From Egerieenecus sp048201975 (GTDB lineage Bacteria > Bacillota > Clostridia > Christensenellales > Aristaeellaceae), in assembly GCA_048201975.1 (NCBI GenBank), contig DBFBGQ010000059.1, positions 1 through 58,352 of the forward strand: 58,352 bases of DNA, in the 5' to 3' direction. Numbering within the stretch: the first letter of the stretch is position 1; each line of letters starts with the position of its first letter. This document shows positions 15,481-23,612 of the stretch, piece after piece. The translations under genes and the position numbers were made by a program. Under the pieces are notes generated by a model. That model was given only the letters and a program-made list of their open reading frames with translations. It was not told the origin of the DNA and searched no databases.

Positions 15481-17067
15481 ATGCAGTTGACCAAAACGCA
15501 GAAGTCCATTGTTGGTGGAATGACCGTGCTGGGTATCACAGGGATTATTTGCAAGCTGGTGGGCGTGCTTTTCAGCATACCGCTCACCTGGCTGATCGGC
15601 GCGGAAGGCGTAGCCCTGTTCCAGCTGGTTTTCCCCACCTACAATCTGCTACTGACCGTTTCCTCCGCCGGTCTGCCGGTGGCCATTTCCCGCATGGTTT
15701 CCCATTGCCTGGCCCGGGATGATCCCCGCAATGCCCGGCGGGTGTTTCGCATCGCCCTGTGGATGCTCACCGCGCTGGGATGCATCTGCACGCTGTTGAT
15801 GCTGGCAGGGAACCAGTTCCTGGCCGAACGGGTGGGCGAGCCGCTGGCCGCGCCGGGCTACATCGCCATTGCACCGTGCCTGATCCTGGTCTGCGCGCTA
15901 TCCGCCTTTCGCGGCTTCATGCAAGGGCAGCAGAACATGGTGCCCACCGCAACCTCGCAGCTGATCGAACAGATAGGCAAGGTATTCATTTCCCTGCCCC
16001 TGGCCTATCTGGGGTATCAGCGCAGCATCGCTTATGGCGCAGCAGGCGCGTTGCTGGGCATCACGCTGGTGGAAGCGGTGGCATTGCTGTACATGGTGCT
16101 GCTGTACCTGCGCCGCCGGGACGCCTTGCGTCAGCTTCCCCAGGATCCCGACGCGGAGCTGCTTTCCGGCCGCACCCTGGGCAGCCGCCTGGTGCGCATT
16201 TCCATCCCCATCACCATAAGCGCCTGCATTGTGCCCCTGGCGCAGTTTGTTGATTCAGCCATGCTGCTCAACCGCATGATGGTCGCCGGGCTCTCCCGGG
16301 ATGTGGCGCTGCCGCTGTACGGGCTTTTCTCCGGGCTGGTGATCCGTTTGATCAACATTCCCACGGGGCTTGCCCTGGCGGTGGCCATGAGCCTGGTTCC
16401 CGCCATCTCCGCGGCCATGGCCGTCCATGACCGCAAGGCCATCGTCCGCCAGAGCGACCTTGGGCTGCGTTTCGCCTTTCTCATTGGCTTCCCCTGCTCC
16501 ATCGGCATGAGCCTGCTGGCAGAGCCCATCATGGCCTTCTTCTATGCCGAAACCCTGACGGCGGAGCACCTGCGCATCGCCAGCGAGCTGCTGAGCGTTT
16601 CCAGCCTGACGGTGGTGCTGTTCACCGTGGTGCAGGCCACCAGCAGCATTCTCCAGGGTCTGCACAAGCAGCGCATCCCCATGTACACCCTTCTGGCCGG
16701 CGTGGCCTGCAAGATCGCGCTGAACTATACGCTGGTGGGCATTCCCGAAATCAACATCCACGGCGCGCCCATTTCTTCCATCGTCTGCTATTCGGTATCC
16801 ATGGTGCTGAACCTGTACTATGTGCTCAAGCACGGGCAGCTGAAATTCAACTGGATGGGCTGGATCATCCGCCCCGGCGTCGCCACCGCCGCCATGGGGC
16901 TGGTGGTATTCATCCTGCGGGAACTGCTGCCCATGAACCGCCTGTGGACTCTGACCGAGGTGCTGGTGGGTATGGCGGTTTACATCGGCGTCGCGCTGCT
17001 GGTAAAGGCTATCACCCCCGAAGATTTCCGCGCCTTCCGCCGGGGAAGCAGAAAAAAGCATTCATAA
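15481..17067 (+). CDS. SpoVB/YabM-type polysaccharide or lipid flippase (MOP superfamily)
   Basis: A 528-residue polytopic membrane protein with about 14 helices. The N terminus GITGIICKLVGVLFSIPL and SAFRGFMQGQQNMVPTATSQ near residue 142 are typical of the SpoVB/YtgP/YabM branch of the MurJ-like MOP superfamily. Members flip lipid-linked cell-wall or polysaccharide precursors, or act in spore cortex formation. Because yabN (mazG) and yabO (rqcP) homologues follow, this is best taken as YabM-like. Shine-Dalgarno AAAGGAAG precedes the ATG. It probably does not act in sporulation here since no sporulation genes are seen around it. Confidence 0.88.
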   Translation: MQLTKTQKSIVGGMTVLGITGIICKLVGVLFSIPLTWLIGAEGVALFQLVFPTYNLLLTVSSAGLPVAISRMVSHCLARDDPRNARRVFRIALWMLTALGCICTLLMLAGNQFLAERVGEPLAAPGYIAIAPCLILVCALSAFRGFMQGQQNMVPTATSQLIEQIGKVFISLPLAYLGYQRSIAYGAAGALLGITLVEAVALLYMVLLYLRRRDALRQLPQDPDAELLSGRTLGSRLVRISIPITISACIVPLAQFVDSAMLLNRMMVAGLSRDVALPLYGLFSGLVIRLINIPTGLALAVAMSLVPAISAAMAVHDRKAIVRQSDLGLRFAFLIGFPCSIGMSLLAEPIMAFFYAETLTAEHLRIASELLSVSSLTVVLFTVVQATSSILQGLHKQRIPMYTLLAGVACKIALNYTLVGIPEINIHGAPISSIVCYSVSMVLNLYYVLKHGQLKFNWMGWIIRPGVATAAMGLVVFILRELLPMNRLWTLTEVLVGMAVYIGVALLVKAITPEDFRAFRRGSRKKHS

Positions 17068-17087
17068 ATGCATGAGGAGGCACACGC

Positions 17088-18551
17088 ATGCTGCACCCGA
17101 TTACCGTCGTTTCCCTGGGGCCTGGCGCGCCCGAATTGATGACCCTGGGCACGGAGCGCTGCCTGCGCGGCCCAGGCCGGCTGATCCTGCGCACGGAGCG
17201 CCACGGCTGCGCGGCCTATCTGCGGGAGAGCGGCCGGGAATACGCCGCCCTGGATGATCTCTACGACCAATACGAGGACTTTGACGCCCTGAACCAGGCC
17301 ATTGCGGAGCATCTGTTGCAGGCGGCGGAAGAGGCTCCGGTGATTTACGCGGTCATGGACGCCTCCTGCGACGCCAGCGTGGCCTGCCTGATGCAGCGCG
17401 CGCCGGAAAGCGGGCGCGTAACGGTGCTCCCGGGGGTATGCGCGGCGCAGGCGTGCCTGGCGGCCCTGCCCGCCCGGATGCAGGACCCGCGGGAGGGCCT
17501 TCGCACGCTTCCCGCCATGGCCCTGAGCGGCGCGCTGTACGATCCCCGCACGCCGCTGCTGATTACCGAAATCGACAATCCTGCCCTGGCGGGCGATGTA
17601 AAACTGTGGCTCATGGAGCTGTACCGGGAGGAGATGGAAATCGCTTTCTTTCCGCCCTCGGAAAAGCATCCCCGGGAAGCGAAGCTCCTGCCGCTGTACG
17701 AGCTGGACCGGCAGAAGCGCTACGACCACACCTGCTGCGCCTATATCCCCCCCGCGTCCCTGAAGCAGCGGGACCGCTTTCTCTTTACGGACCTGGAGGA
17801 GATCATGGCCATCCTGCGCGGTCCGGAGGGCTGCCCCTGGGACAAGGAGCAGACCCACGACTCGCTGCGCCCCTACCTGGTGGAAGAGGCCTATGAAACC
17901 CTGGACGCCATTGACAGCGGCGATGACAGCCGCATTGCGGACGAGCTGGGAGACGTGCTGCTTCAGGCAGTGTTCCACGGGCGGATTGGCGCTGAGCACG
18001 GCGCTTTTACCGACATGGACATCACCACGGCCATCTGCCGGAAAATGATGTTCCGCCACCCGCGCATCTTCCGGGATTCGTCATGCGAGGATACCGGCGA
18101 TGCACAGCAGAGCTGGGAGCAGCTCAAAAAGCGAGAAAAGCGCCTGGAAACCGTGACCGACGCCATGCAGGATGTGCCTGCCTCCCTTCCGGCGCTCATG
18201 CGGGCCGCCAAGGTGCAAAACAAGGCCCACCAAGTGGGCTTTGACTGGGACAGCCCCGCCGAGGCCCTGGACAAGGTGCGCGAGGAAACCCAGGAAGTGC
18301 GGCAGGAATTGGAGCGTCAGGGAGATCCTGGCGAGGAATTGGGCGATCTGCTGTTCTCCGTTGTGAACGTGGCGCGGCTATGCGCCAAACAGCCGGAACT
18401 TTTGCTAAAAAGCGCCACCGAAAAATTTATCCGCCGGTTTGCCTCCATGGAAATTCTTCTCAAAAGAGACGGAAAATCGTTGGAGGGCTTGACTTTACGT
18501 GAAATGGATGTATACTGGGAGAAGGTCAAAGCGTCATCCGGACGCGCCTGA
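17088..18551 (+). CDS. yabN: YabN-type fusion: tetrapyrrole-methylase-like domain + MazG NTP pyrophosphohydrolase
   Basis: The 487-residue product has two parts. Residues 1 to about 220 form a SAM-dependent tetrapyrrole methylase-like domain, starting ITVVSLGPGAPELMTLG. Residues 230-487 contain two MazG modules: LRGPEGCPWDKEQTHDSL and EEAYETLDAID with DELGDVLLQAVFH in the first, then VGFDWDSPAEALDKVREE and ELGDLLFSVVNVAR in the second. MazG hydrolyses non-canonical or excess NTPs to NMP and PPi. The same fusion, between yabM and yabO, occurs in Bacillus. It begins 20 bp after the flippase gene. Confidence 0.94.
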   Translation: MLHPITVVSLGPGAPELMTLGTERCLRGPGRLILRTERHGCAAYLRESGREYAALDDLYDQYEDFDALNQAIAEHLLQAAEEAPVIYAVMDASCDASVACLMQRAPESGRVTVLPGVCAAQACLAALPARMQDPREGLRTLPAMALSGALYDPRTPLLITEIDNPALAGDVKLWLMELYREEMEIAFFPPSEKHPREAKLLPLYELDRQKRYDHTCCAYIPPASLKQRDRFLFTDLEEIMAILRGPEGCPWDKEQTHDSLRPYLVEEAYETLDAIDSGDDSRIADELGDVLLQAVFHGRIGAEHGAFTDMDITTAICRKMMFRHPRIFRDSSCEDTGDAQQSWEQLKKREKRLETVTDAMQDVPASLPALMRAAKVQNKAHQVGFDWDSPAEALDKVREETQEVRQELERQGDPGEELGDLLFSVVNVARLCAKQPELLLKSATEKFIRRFASMEILLKRDGKSLEGLTLREMDVYWEKVKASSGRA

Positions 18552-18670
18552 CCCTGAAGCCCGCGTCCGGGCGTCGCTTATCCCGGCGGCGTATTCCCCG
18601 GAGGGGATTTCAGTCGGGTACGACTCAATCAAGCCGTATTTGCACGGAACACAGCAAGGAGGAATTTCCC

Positions 18671-18946
18671 ATGAACAAGACTGAACTGATCGCCGCCCTG
18701 GCGGAAAAGACCGGCTCCAATAAGAAGGATGCCGAAAAGGCCATCAACGCCTTTGTGGACGTTGTCAGCGAGTCCCTGGCCAATGGCGACAAGATTCAGA
18801 TTGTCGGCTTCGGCTCCTTCGAAGTGAAGGCCCGGCCCGCTCGCACCGCCCGGAATCCCCGCACCGGCGAGGAAATCCAGATCGAGGCCTCGAAGGCTCC
18901 CGTCTTCAAGGCTGGTAAGGCTCTGAAGGACATCGTCAACAAGTAA
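18671..18946 (+). CDS. hup: HU family DNA-binding protein
   Basis: A 91-residue nucleoid-associated HU protein, the standard size. It shows MNKTELIAALAEKTG, KDAEKAINAFVDVV, GFGSFEVKARPARTARNPRTG (the DNA-binding arm), and the C-terminal VFKAGKALKDIV. It binds and bends DNA without sequence specificity. SD AAGGAGG lies upstream, and an intrinsic terminator follows the gene. It is inserted between yabN and yabO homologues; this hup placement is also seen in some Clostridia. Confidence 0.97.
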   Translation: MNKTELIAALAEKTGSNKKDAEKAINAFVDVVSESLANGDKIQIVGFGSFEVKARPARTARNPRTGEEIQIEASKAPVFKAGKALKDIVNK

Positions 18947-18961
18947 CGCAATGGGAAAGTG

Positions 18962-18997
18962 CGCCCGCGGGAAAATGCTCCTGCGGGCGTTTTTCTA
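18962..18997 (+). terminator. Intrinsic terminator after hup
   Basis: Stem CGCCCGC/GCGGGCG with inner GGA/TCC pairing, followed by TTTTTC. It may be leaky, since rqcP begins only 45 bp downstream with no strong promoter in between. Confidence 0.85.
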
Positions 18998-19041
18998 ACT
19001 CGCCGGTGGCTTGACCGGCTTTATGAAGGAGACCTGCATCC

Positions 19042-19314
19042 ATGCGACTGGACAAATATTTGAAGGTATCCCGGATCATCAAGCGCCGCACTGTGGCCAA
19101 CGAGGCCTGCGCTGGCGGCCGTGTCACCCTGAACGGCAAGGTGGCCAAGCCTGGCGCAGAGGTAAAGCCGGGGGACGAAATGGTCATACGCTTCGGCGAC
19201 CGCTATGGGCGGTATGAAATTCTTTCGGTTGCGGAGCATGTGCGCAAAGAAGGCGCGACGGAGATGTATCGCGTGCTCTCCGAGGACGCGGAAGTCACGC
19301 GGGAGCGCAGCTAA
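19042..19314 (+). CDS. rqcP: RNA-binding S4 domain protein RqcP (YabO-like)
   Basis: A 90-residue S4-domain protein (MRLDKYLKVSRIIKRRTVAN, then GRVTLNGKVAKPGAEVKPGD). RqcP/YabO works with RqcH on obstructed 50S subunits to add alanine tails during ribosome quality control. Size, motif and position after the yabN homologue support this assignment over the larger Hsp15-type proteins. It ends 12 bp before ispDF and shares the AAGGAGG-type ribosome site arrangement. Confidence 0.93.
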   Translation: MRLDKYLKVSRIIKRRTVANEACAGGRVTLNGKVAKPGAEVKPGDEMVIRFGDRYGRYEILSVAEHVRKEGATEMYRVLSEDAEVTRERS

Positions 19315-19326
19315 GGAGGGAGTGCC

Positions 19327-20499
19327 ATGGCCTGGTATGCCATCGTATTGGCTGGCGGCAGCGGCAGCCGCATGGGCGCCGAATGCAACAAGGTGCTGTT
19401 GCCCCTGGACGGCGAACCCATACTGTGCCGGTCGGTGGAAGCCTTCCGCGGGCTGGTGGAGGGCGTGGTGCTGGTAACCCGCCCCGAGGAGATGACCACC
19501 TGCCGCTCCCTGATGTCCAGCTGGGGTCTGGCCGGGTTGATCCGTACCTACGCCCCCGGGGGCACGGACCGGCAGGCCTCCGTGCGCAGCGGACTGGAAG
19601 CCCTGCCCGAGCACTGCGACAAGGTGCTGGTCCACGATGCGGCGCGGGCGCTGGTTACCCCGGAGGTCATCCGCCGGGTAATGGACAGCGTGGACCGCTG
19701 TGGCACGGGCGTGGCGTCGGTTCGGATGGTGGACACCATCAAGCTGGTAGACGCTGAGGAAAGGGTTATCGACACGCCCCAACGCGCCCAGCTGCGTGCC
19801 GTGCAAACCCCCCAGGGCTTTACCGCCGCCCTGCTGCGCAAAGCGCATCTGCAGGCGGAGCAGGACGGCTACCGGGGCACGGATGACGCCTCCCTGGTGG
19901 AGCGGCTGGGCGTGGCGGTGCAGCTCACCGAAGGCAGCGAGGACAACCTGAAGCTCACCACGCCCCGGGACTTGTTCTGGGCGGAAACGCTGCTGAAACA
20001 ACGCCGGGAGCATCGTCCGCCCATTCTGCGGGTGGGACAAGGATATGACGTACACCGCCTGGTGGAAGGCAGGCGGCTGGTATTGTGCGGAGTCGAAATC
20101 CCCCATACGCTGGGACTGCTGGGACACAGCGACGCGGACGTTGCCCTGCACGCGCTTATGGACGCCATGCTGGGCGCCATGGCGCTGGGAGATATCGGCA
20201 AGCACTTCCCGGACACGGACGACGCCTATGCGGGCGCAGACAGCATGGCGCTGCTGGCCAAGGTGGCGGAGCTGCTGCGGAGCCGGCACGCCAGGGTCAC
20301 CAATTGCGACGTGACCATCGTGGCGCAAAAGCCCAAGCTGCTCCCCCACATCCCGCAAATGCGAAAAAACGTCGCCAGCGTCCTGGGTCTGGCGGTGGAC
20401 CGCGTCAACGTCAAGGCCACCACCACCGAGCGCCTGGGATTTGAGGGCGCGCAGGAAGGCATCAGCGCCCAGGCCGTATGCCTGGTGCAGGAAGAATGA
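19327..20499 (+). CDS. ispDF: Bifunctional IspD-IspF (MEP pathway) fusion
   Basis: Two enzymes of the methylerythritol phosphate route in one 390-residue chain. Residues 1 to ~222 are IspD (2-C-methyl-D-erythritol 4-phosphate cytidylyltransferase): VLAGGSGSRMGAECNKVLLP, VHDAARALVTPEVI and VQTPQGF. Residues ~228-390 are IspF (MECDP synthase): GQGYDVHRLVEGR with the Asp/His metal site, LLGHSDADVALHALMDAMLGA, DIGKHFPDTD and KATTTERLGFEG. The steps are not consecutive (IspE lies between), so the fusion does not act by direct channelling alone. Such fusions are best known in alpha- and epsilon-proteobacteria but also occur sporadically elsewhere. Confidence 0.95.
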   Translation: MAWYAIVLAGGSGSRMGAECNKVLLPLDGEPILCRSVEAFRGLVEGVVLVTRPEEMTTCRSLMSSWGLAGLIRTYAPGGTDRQASVRSGLEALPEHCDKVLVHDAARALVTPEVIRRVMDSVDRCGTGVASVRMVDTIKLVDAEERVIDTPQRAQLRAVQTPQGFTAALLRKAHLQAEQDGYRGTDDASLVERLGVAVQLTEGSEDNLKLTTPRDLFWAETLLKQRREHRPPILRVGQGYDVHRLVEGRRLVLCGVEIPHTLGLLGHSDADVALHALMDAMLGAMALGDIGKHFPDTDDAYAGADSMALLAKVAELLRSRHARVTNCDVTIVAQKPKLLPHIPQMRKNVASVLGLAVDRVNVKATTTERLGFEGAQEGISAQAVCLVQEE

Positions 20500-20599
20500 T
20501 TCCTTCCGGGCATGGAACCGCTTTTCCGCCATCATGCCGCGCACTGACAGGCGAGAATGCTCCCCGGCTTTTTCACCGGGATCAACAGGAGGAAACGCT

Positions 20600-20947
20600 T
20601 TGAAGGTACTGCAATATCTCCGGAGCATTGCGACGACGAAAAGCATCCGCGCCATTCTCTTTGTGTTTCATCCAGGAAAGCATCTGGACCGTGCGACGCT
20701 GGAGGCCTGCACCGGATGGGTCAGGCATGCGGGGAATTTTCCGGAAAGCAAAATCTATGCGTTCGTGCTGCAAACCCGGCTATCCAAGGGAAGCGCCGAA
20801 GTCCTTTTGCTGGATCAGCAGAAGCGGCCGCTGTTGAGGCTCGGCGAACACGCTCCCACCCAGGCCATTGCGCTGGAGGGAAAAGGCAGATACTATATAC
20901 GCTGGGAATTTCAGCATGCCACCGGCCAATGTGAACTGCGCTGGTAA
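20600..20947 (+). CDS. Small protein of unknown function (TTG start)
   Basis: About 115 residues and no family recognised. The start is read as TTG at 20600 because AGGAGG sits six bases upstream and no ATG is available in the frame near it. The sequence alternates short hydrophobic and polar segments (IRAILFVFHPG, KIYAFVLQTRL, AEVLLLDQQ, YYIRWEF), suggesting a small mixed alpha/beta domain; no signal peptide or membrane helix is evident. It ends with a single CW pair (CELRW). It lies 100 bp after ispDF, with a terminator 74 bp beyond its stop. A secondary possibility is a non-coding segment, but the ribosome site argues for translation. Confidence 0.55.
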   Translation: MKVLQYLRSIATTKSIRAILFVFHPGKHLDRATLEACTGWVRHAGNFPESKIYAFVLQTRLSKGSAEVLLLDQQKRPLLRLGEHAPTQAIALEGKGRYYIRWEFQHATGQCELRW

Positions 20948-21020
20948 AAGCAATGCCTTTGTCGCCACCGGCACTTTTGCCTGCGCCCCGCCCAAGACGT
21001 CCTTTAGGCCATTATCTGAA

Positions 21021-21059
21021 ACGCCCGCCGGAATTCTGTTCTCCGGCGGGCGTTCCTTT
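21021..21059. terminator. Terminator between the orphan gene and the methionine operon
   Basis: Very stable stem ACGCCCGCCGGA/TCCGGCGGGCGT with TCCTTT on the plus strand and only GTTTCAG on the minus strand. It probably serves both convergent units. Confidence 0.82.
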
Positions 21060-21065
21060 GGAAAT

Positions 21066-22226
21066 TTACTTTTTCAGCTTGCCGATACCCTCCAGGCGGT
21101 TCAGCGCCTCCAGCAGCGTTTCGTCCCGCTTGGCAAAGTGCAGGCGGATCAGGCTGCGGACATCCTCCCGGAAGAAGCTGGAGCCTGGCACGGCGCCCAC
21201 GCCCACTTCCCTGGCCAGCGCCTCGCAGAAGGCCACGTCGTCCTGCCAGCCGAAGTCGCCGATGTCCACCAGCACATAATACGCGCCCTGGGGCCGGACG
21301 AAGCGCAGGCCCAAGCGCTCCAATCCATCGCAGAACAGCCCGCGCATGTGGGTGTACTTCTCCGTAAGCCAGGTATAATAGCTCTGCGGCAGCGTCAGCC
21401 CTGCCACCGCCGCCTCTTGCAAGGGCGCGGCCGCTCCCACGGTAAGGAAGTCATGTACCTTCCTGGCCGTATCAATTATTTCCGGAGATGCGATGATGTA
21501 CCCCAGCCGCCAGCCGGTAATGGAATACGTCTTGGACAGGGACGAGCAGCTCAGCGTCCGCTGGGCCATGCCCGGCAAGGAGGCAAAATACACATGGACG
21601 TTGGGCGCATACACGATATGCTCATACACCTCGTCGGTAATTACGTATGCGTCGTATTTTTCCACCAGCCCGGCAATGACCAGCAGTTCTTCCCTGGTAA
21701 ACACCTTGCCGCAGGGATTGGAGGGATTGCACAGGATCAGCGCCTTGGCGCCCTGGCGGAAGGCATCCTCCAGCACCTGGGGATCAAAATCAAAGGCCGG
21801 AGGCCGCAGGGGCACATACAGCGGTTCAGCGCCGCAGAGGATTGCGTCCGCGCCATAGTTCTCGTAAAAGGGCGAAAACACCGCCACCTTATCCCCCGGG
21901 TCGGTAACGGTCATCATGGCGGCCATCATGGCCTCCGTGCTGCCGCAGGTGACCACAATCTGGGCCTCCGGGTCGATTTCCATGCCCATCAGGCGGGACT
22001 GCTTGTCCGCCAGGGCCTTGCGGAAGTTGGCCGCGCCCCAGGTAATGGCATATTGATGCGGGCCCTCCTGGGCCACCTGGGCCAGGCGTTGGGTGAGCTC
22101 CCTGGGCGGATCAAAGTCCGGAAACCCCTGGGACAGGTTCACCGCCCCATATTCCAGGGAGACCCGGGTCATCCGGCGAATGACGGAATCGGTAAAGCCG
22201 GCGGTGCGGCTGGATAGCTTTTGCAT
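21066..22226 (-). CDS. PLP-dependent aminotransferase class I/II (MtnE/kynurenine-transaminase type)
   Basis: A 386-residue fold-type I aminotransferase. It shows VNLSQGFPDFDPP at 29-41, YAITWGAANFRKALA, NPSNPCGKVF at 167-176, the PLP lysine K232 in SSLSKTYSITGWRLGY and R-containing SLIRLHFAKR near the C terminus. The QGFPDFDPP start is shared with glutamine transaminase K/kynurenine aminotransferase and methionine-related (MtnE/YbdL) aminotransferases, which transaminate 4-methylthio-2-oxobutyrate to methionine. This is the last gene of the met leader operon, 11 bp after the oxidase gene, which fits such a substrate. The activity itself is inferred. Confidence 0.87.
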   Translation of the reverse strand: MQKLSSRTAGFTDSVIRRMTRVSLEYGAVNLSQGFPDFDPPRELTQRLAQVAQEGPHQYAITWGAANFRKALADKQSRLMGMEIDPEAQIVVTCGSTEAMMAAMMTVTDPGDKVAVFSPFYENYGADAILCGAEPLYVPLRPPAFDFDPQVLEDAFRQGAKALILCNPSNPCGKVFTREELLVIAGLVEKYDAYVITDEVYEHIVYAPNVHVYFASLPGMAQRTLSCSSLSKTYSITGWRLGYIIASPEIIDTARKVHDFLTVGAAAPLQEAAVAGLTLPQSYYTWLTEKYTHMRGLFCDGLERLGLRFVRPQGAYYVLVDIGDFGWQDDVAFCEALAREVGVGAVPGSSFFREDVRSLIRLHFAKRDETLLEALNRLEGIGKLKK

Positions 22227-22236
22227 GCGCGTTGCC

Positions 22237-23604
22237 TCACTTCAAATAAGATATGTGATCGTTGAGGATGTGCCGGCTGTCCAGGGCCGCCTTGACGCCG
22301 CGCATCACCGTCAGATTGATCTCCGGCGTATTCTCCAGGAAATAGGGGCGCTTAGCCAGGCCCACGCCATGTTCCCCGGAGGTCAGCCCTCCCAGCTCAT
22401 AGGCCTTGCGGTAGAGCCGCTCCATGTTTGCGTGCAGCTCCCGGGTCCAGGTTTCCTCATCCCGCTGCCCCCGCACAATGCACAAGTGCACGTTGCCGTC
22501 CCCCGCGTGACCGAAGGAGACCATCTGCATGCCGCTCTCCGCCTCCAGCTCATGCACGTAGGCGATGAACTCCGCGGTTCTGTCGATGGGCACCACCAGA
22601 TCCACCGGCTCCTGCTCGGATACGGCCTCCACCGCCTTCACGAAGCATCCACGCACCCGCCAGATGTCCGCCGCCAGGGCAGGATCCGTCAGCTCGATAT
22701 AGTCCAGGGCGCCGCTGTCCCGCACCACCTGCCGCACCCGCTGGGCGTTCTTCTCCACGGTTTCCCCATGACCGTCAAACGTCAGCAGCAGATATGCCTG
22801 AGCCTGGGGACACGGGAACCGCACACCGGTGTACCGTTCCCCCAGCTCCACCACGCTGCGTTCGATGAACTCCACCGCCGTGGGGTTGGCGTCCGCCATG
22901 AGCACCGCATGGACGCTGGCAATGCCGGTTTTCAATTCCCCATAGGGCACCAGCACCGACAGCGACTTCTCCGGCTTGGGCAGCAGGCGCAGCACGCATT
23001 TGGTAATCACGCCCAGGGTACCCTCTGCGCCGATGAACAGTTGCTTCAACGGCAGGCCGCTGGCGTCCTTCACATTCTTGGAGCCCACAGTCATCACCTG
23101 ACCGTCGGCCAGCACAATTTCCAGCCCGCGCACGTAGTCGCGGGTAACGCCGTACTTCACCGCCCGCATGCCTCCGGCGTTGGTAGAAATATTGCCTGCC
23201 AGGGTGGATTCCTTTTCGCCGGGGTCCGGCGGATAAAACAGCCCCATGGCCTCCACGTGGGCCTGAAAATCCTGGAGCAGCACGCCAGGCTCCACCGTGG
23301 CGGTAAAGGTGGCCTCATCCACCTCCAGAATGCGGTTCATCCGGGAAAAGTCCAGGATAATTCCCTGGCCCCGGGGCACCGTGGACCCCACCAGATTGGT
23401 GCCCGCGCCCCGGGGAGTGACGGGGATGCGCCGCTGGTACGCATAGCGCATCACCGCCGAAACCTCCTCCGTGGACAGGGGGAACACCAGCGCCGCCGCA
23501 GTGCCCCGCCGCCTGCCCAGGGTATCCGAAAGGTATTTCTCCTCTATCTGCTCCGTGACGACCCGCGCCGGATCGCCGATCAGCTTCAGCAAATCCTCTC
23601 GCAT
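22237..23604 (-). CDS. FAD-linked 2-hydroxyacid oxidase/dehydrogenase (GlcD family)
   Basis: A 455-residue FAD-binding PCMH-type protein with the GlcD/lactate dehydrogenase C-terminal domain. The FAD region has PVTPRGAGTNLVGSTVPRG and the conserved STLAGNISTNAGGMRAVKYG (near 145-165). The C-terminal domain has SFGHAGDGNVHLCIV near 388 and TSGEHGVGLAKRPYF near 427. Such enzymes oxidise D-2-hydroxyacids (glycolate, D-lactate, 2-hydroxyglutarate and others) to 2-oxoacids. The start is the ATG at 23604; a GTG at 23616 overlapping the metQ stop is an alternative. In this operon a substrate such as 2-hydroxy-4-methylthiobutyrate is an attractive inference. Confidence 0.9.
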   Translation of the reverse strand: MREDLLKLIGDPARVVTEQIEEKYLSDTLGRRRGTAAALVFPLSTEEVSAVMRYAYQRRIPVTPRGAGTNLVGSTVPRGQGIILDFSRMNRILEVDEATFTATVEPGVLLQDFQAHVEAMGLFYPPDPGEKESTLAGNISTNAGGMRAVKYGVTRDYVRGLEIVLADGQVMTVGSKNVKDASGLPLKQLFIGAEGTLGVITKCVLRLLPKPEKSLSVLVPYGELKTGIASVHAVLMADANPTAVEFIERSVVELGERYTGVRFPCPQAQAYLLLTFDGHGETVEKNAQRVRQVVRDSGALDYIELTDPALAADIWRVRGCFVKAVEAVSEQEPVDLVVPIDRTAEFIAYVHELEAESGMQMVSFGHAGDGNVHLCIVRGQRDEETWTRELHANMERLYRKAYELGGLTSGEHGVGLAKRPYFLENTPEINLTVMRGVKAALDSRHILNDHISYLK

Positions 23605-23612
23605 ATGCTGCC

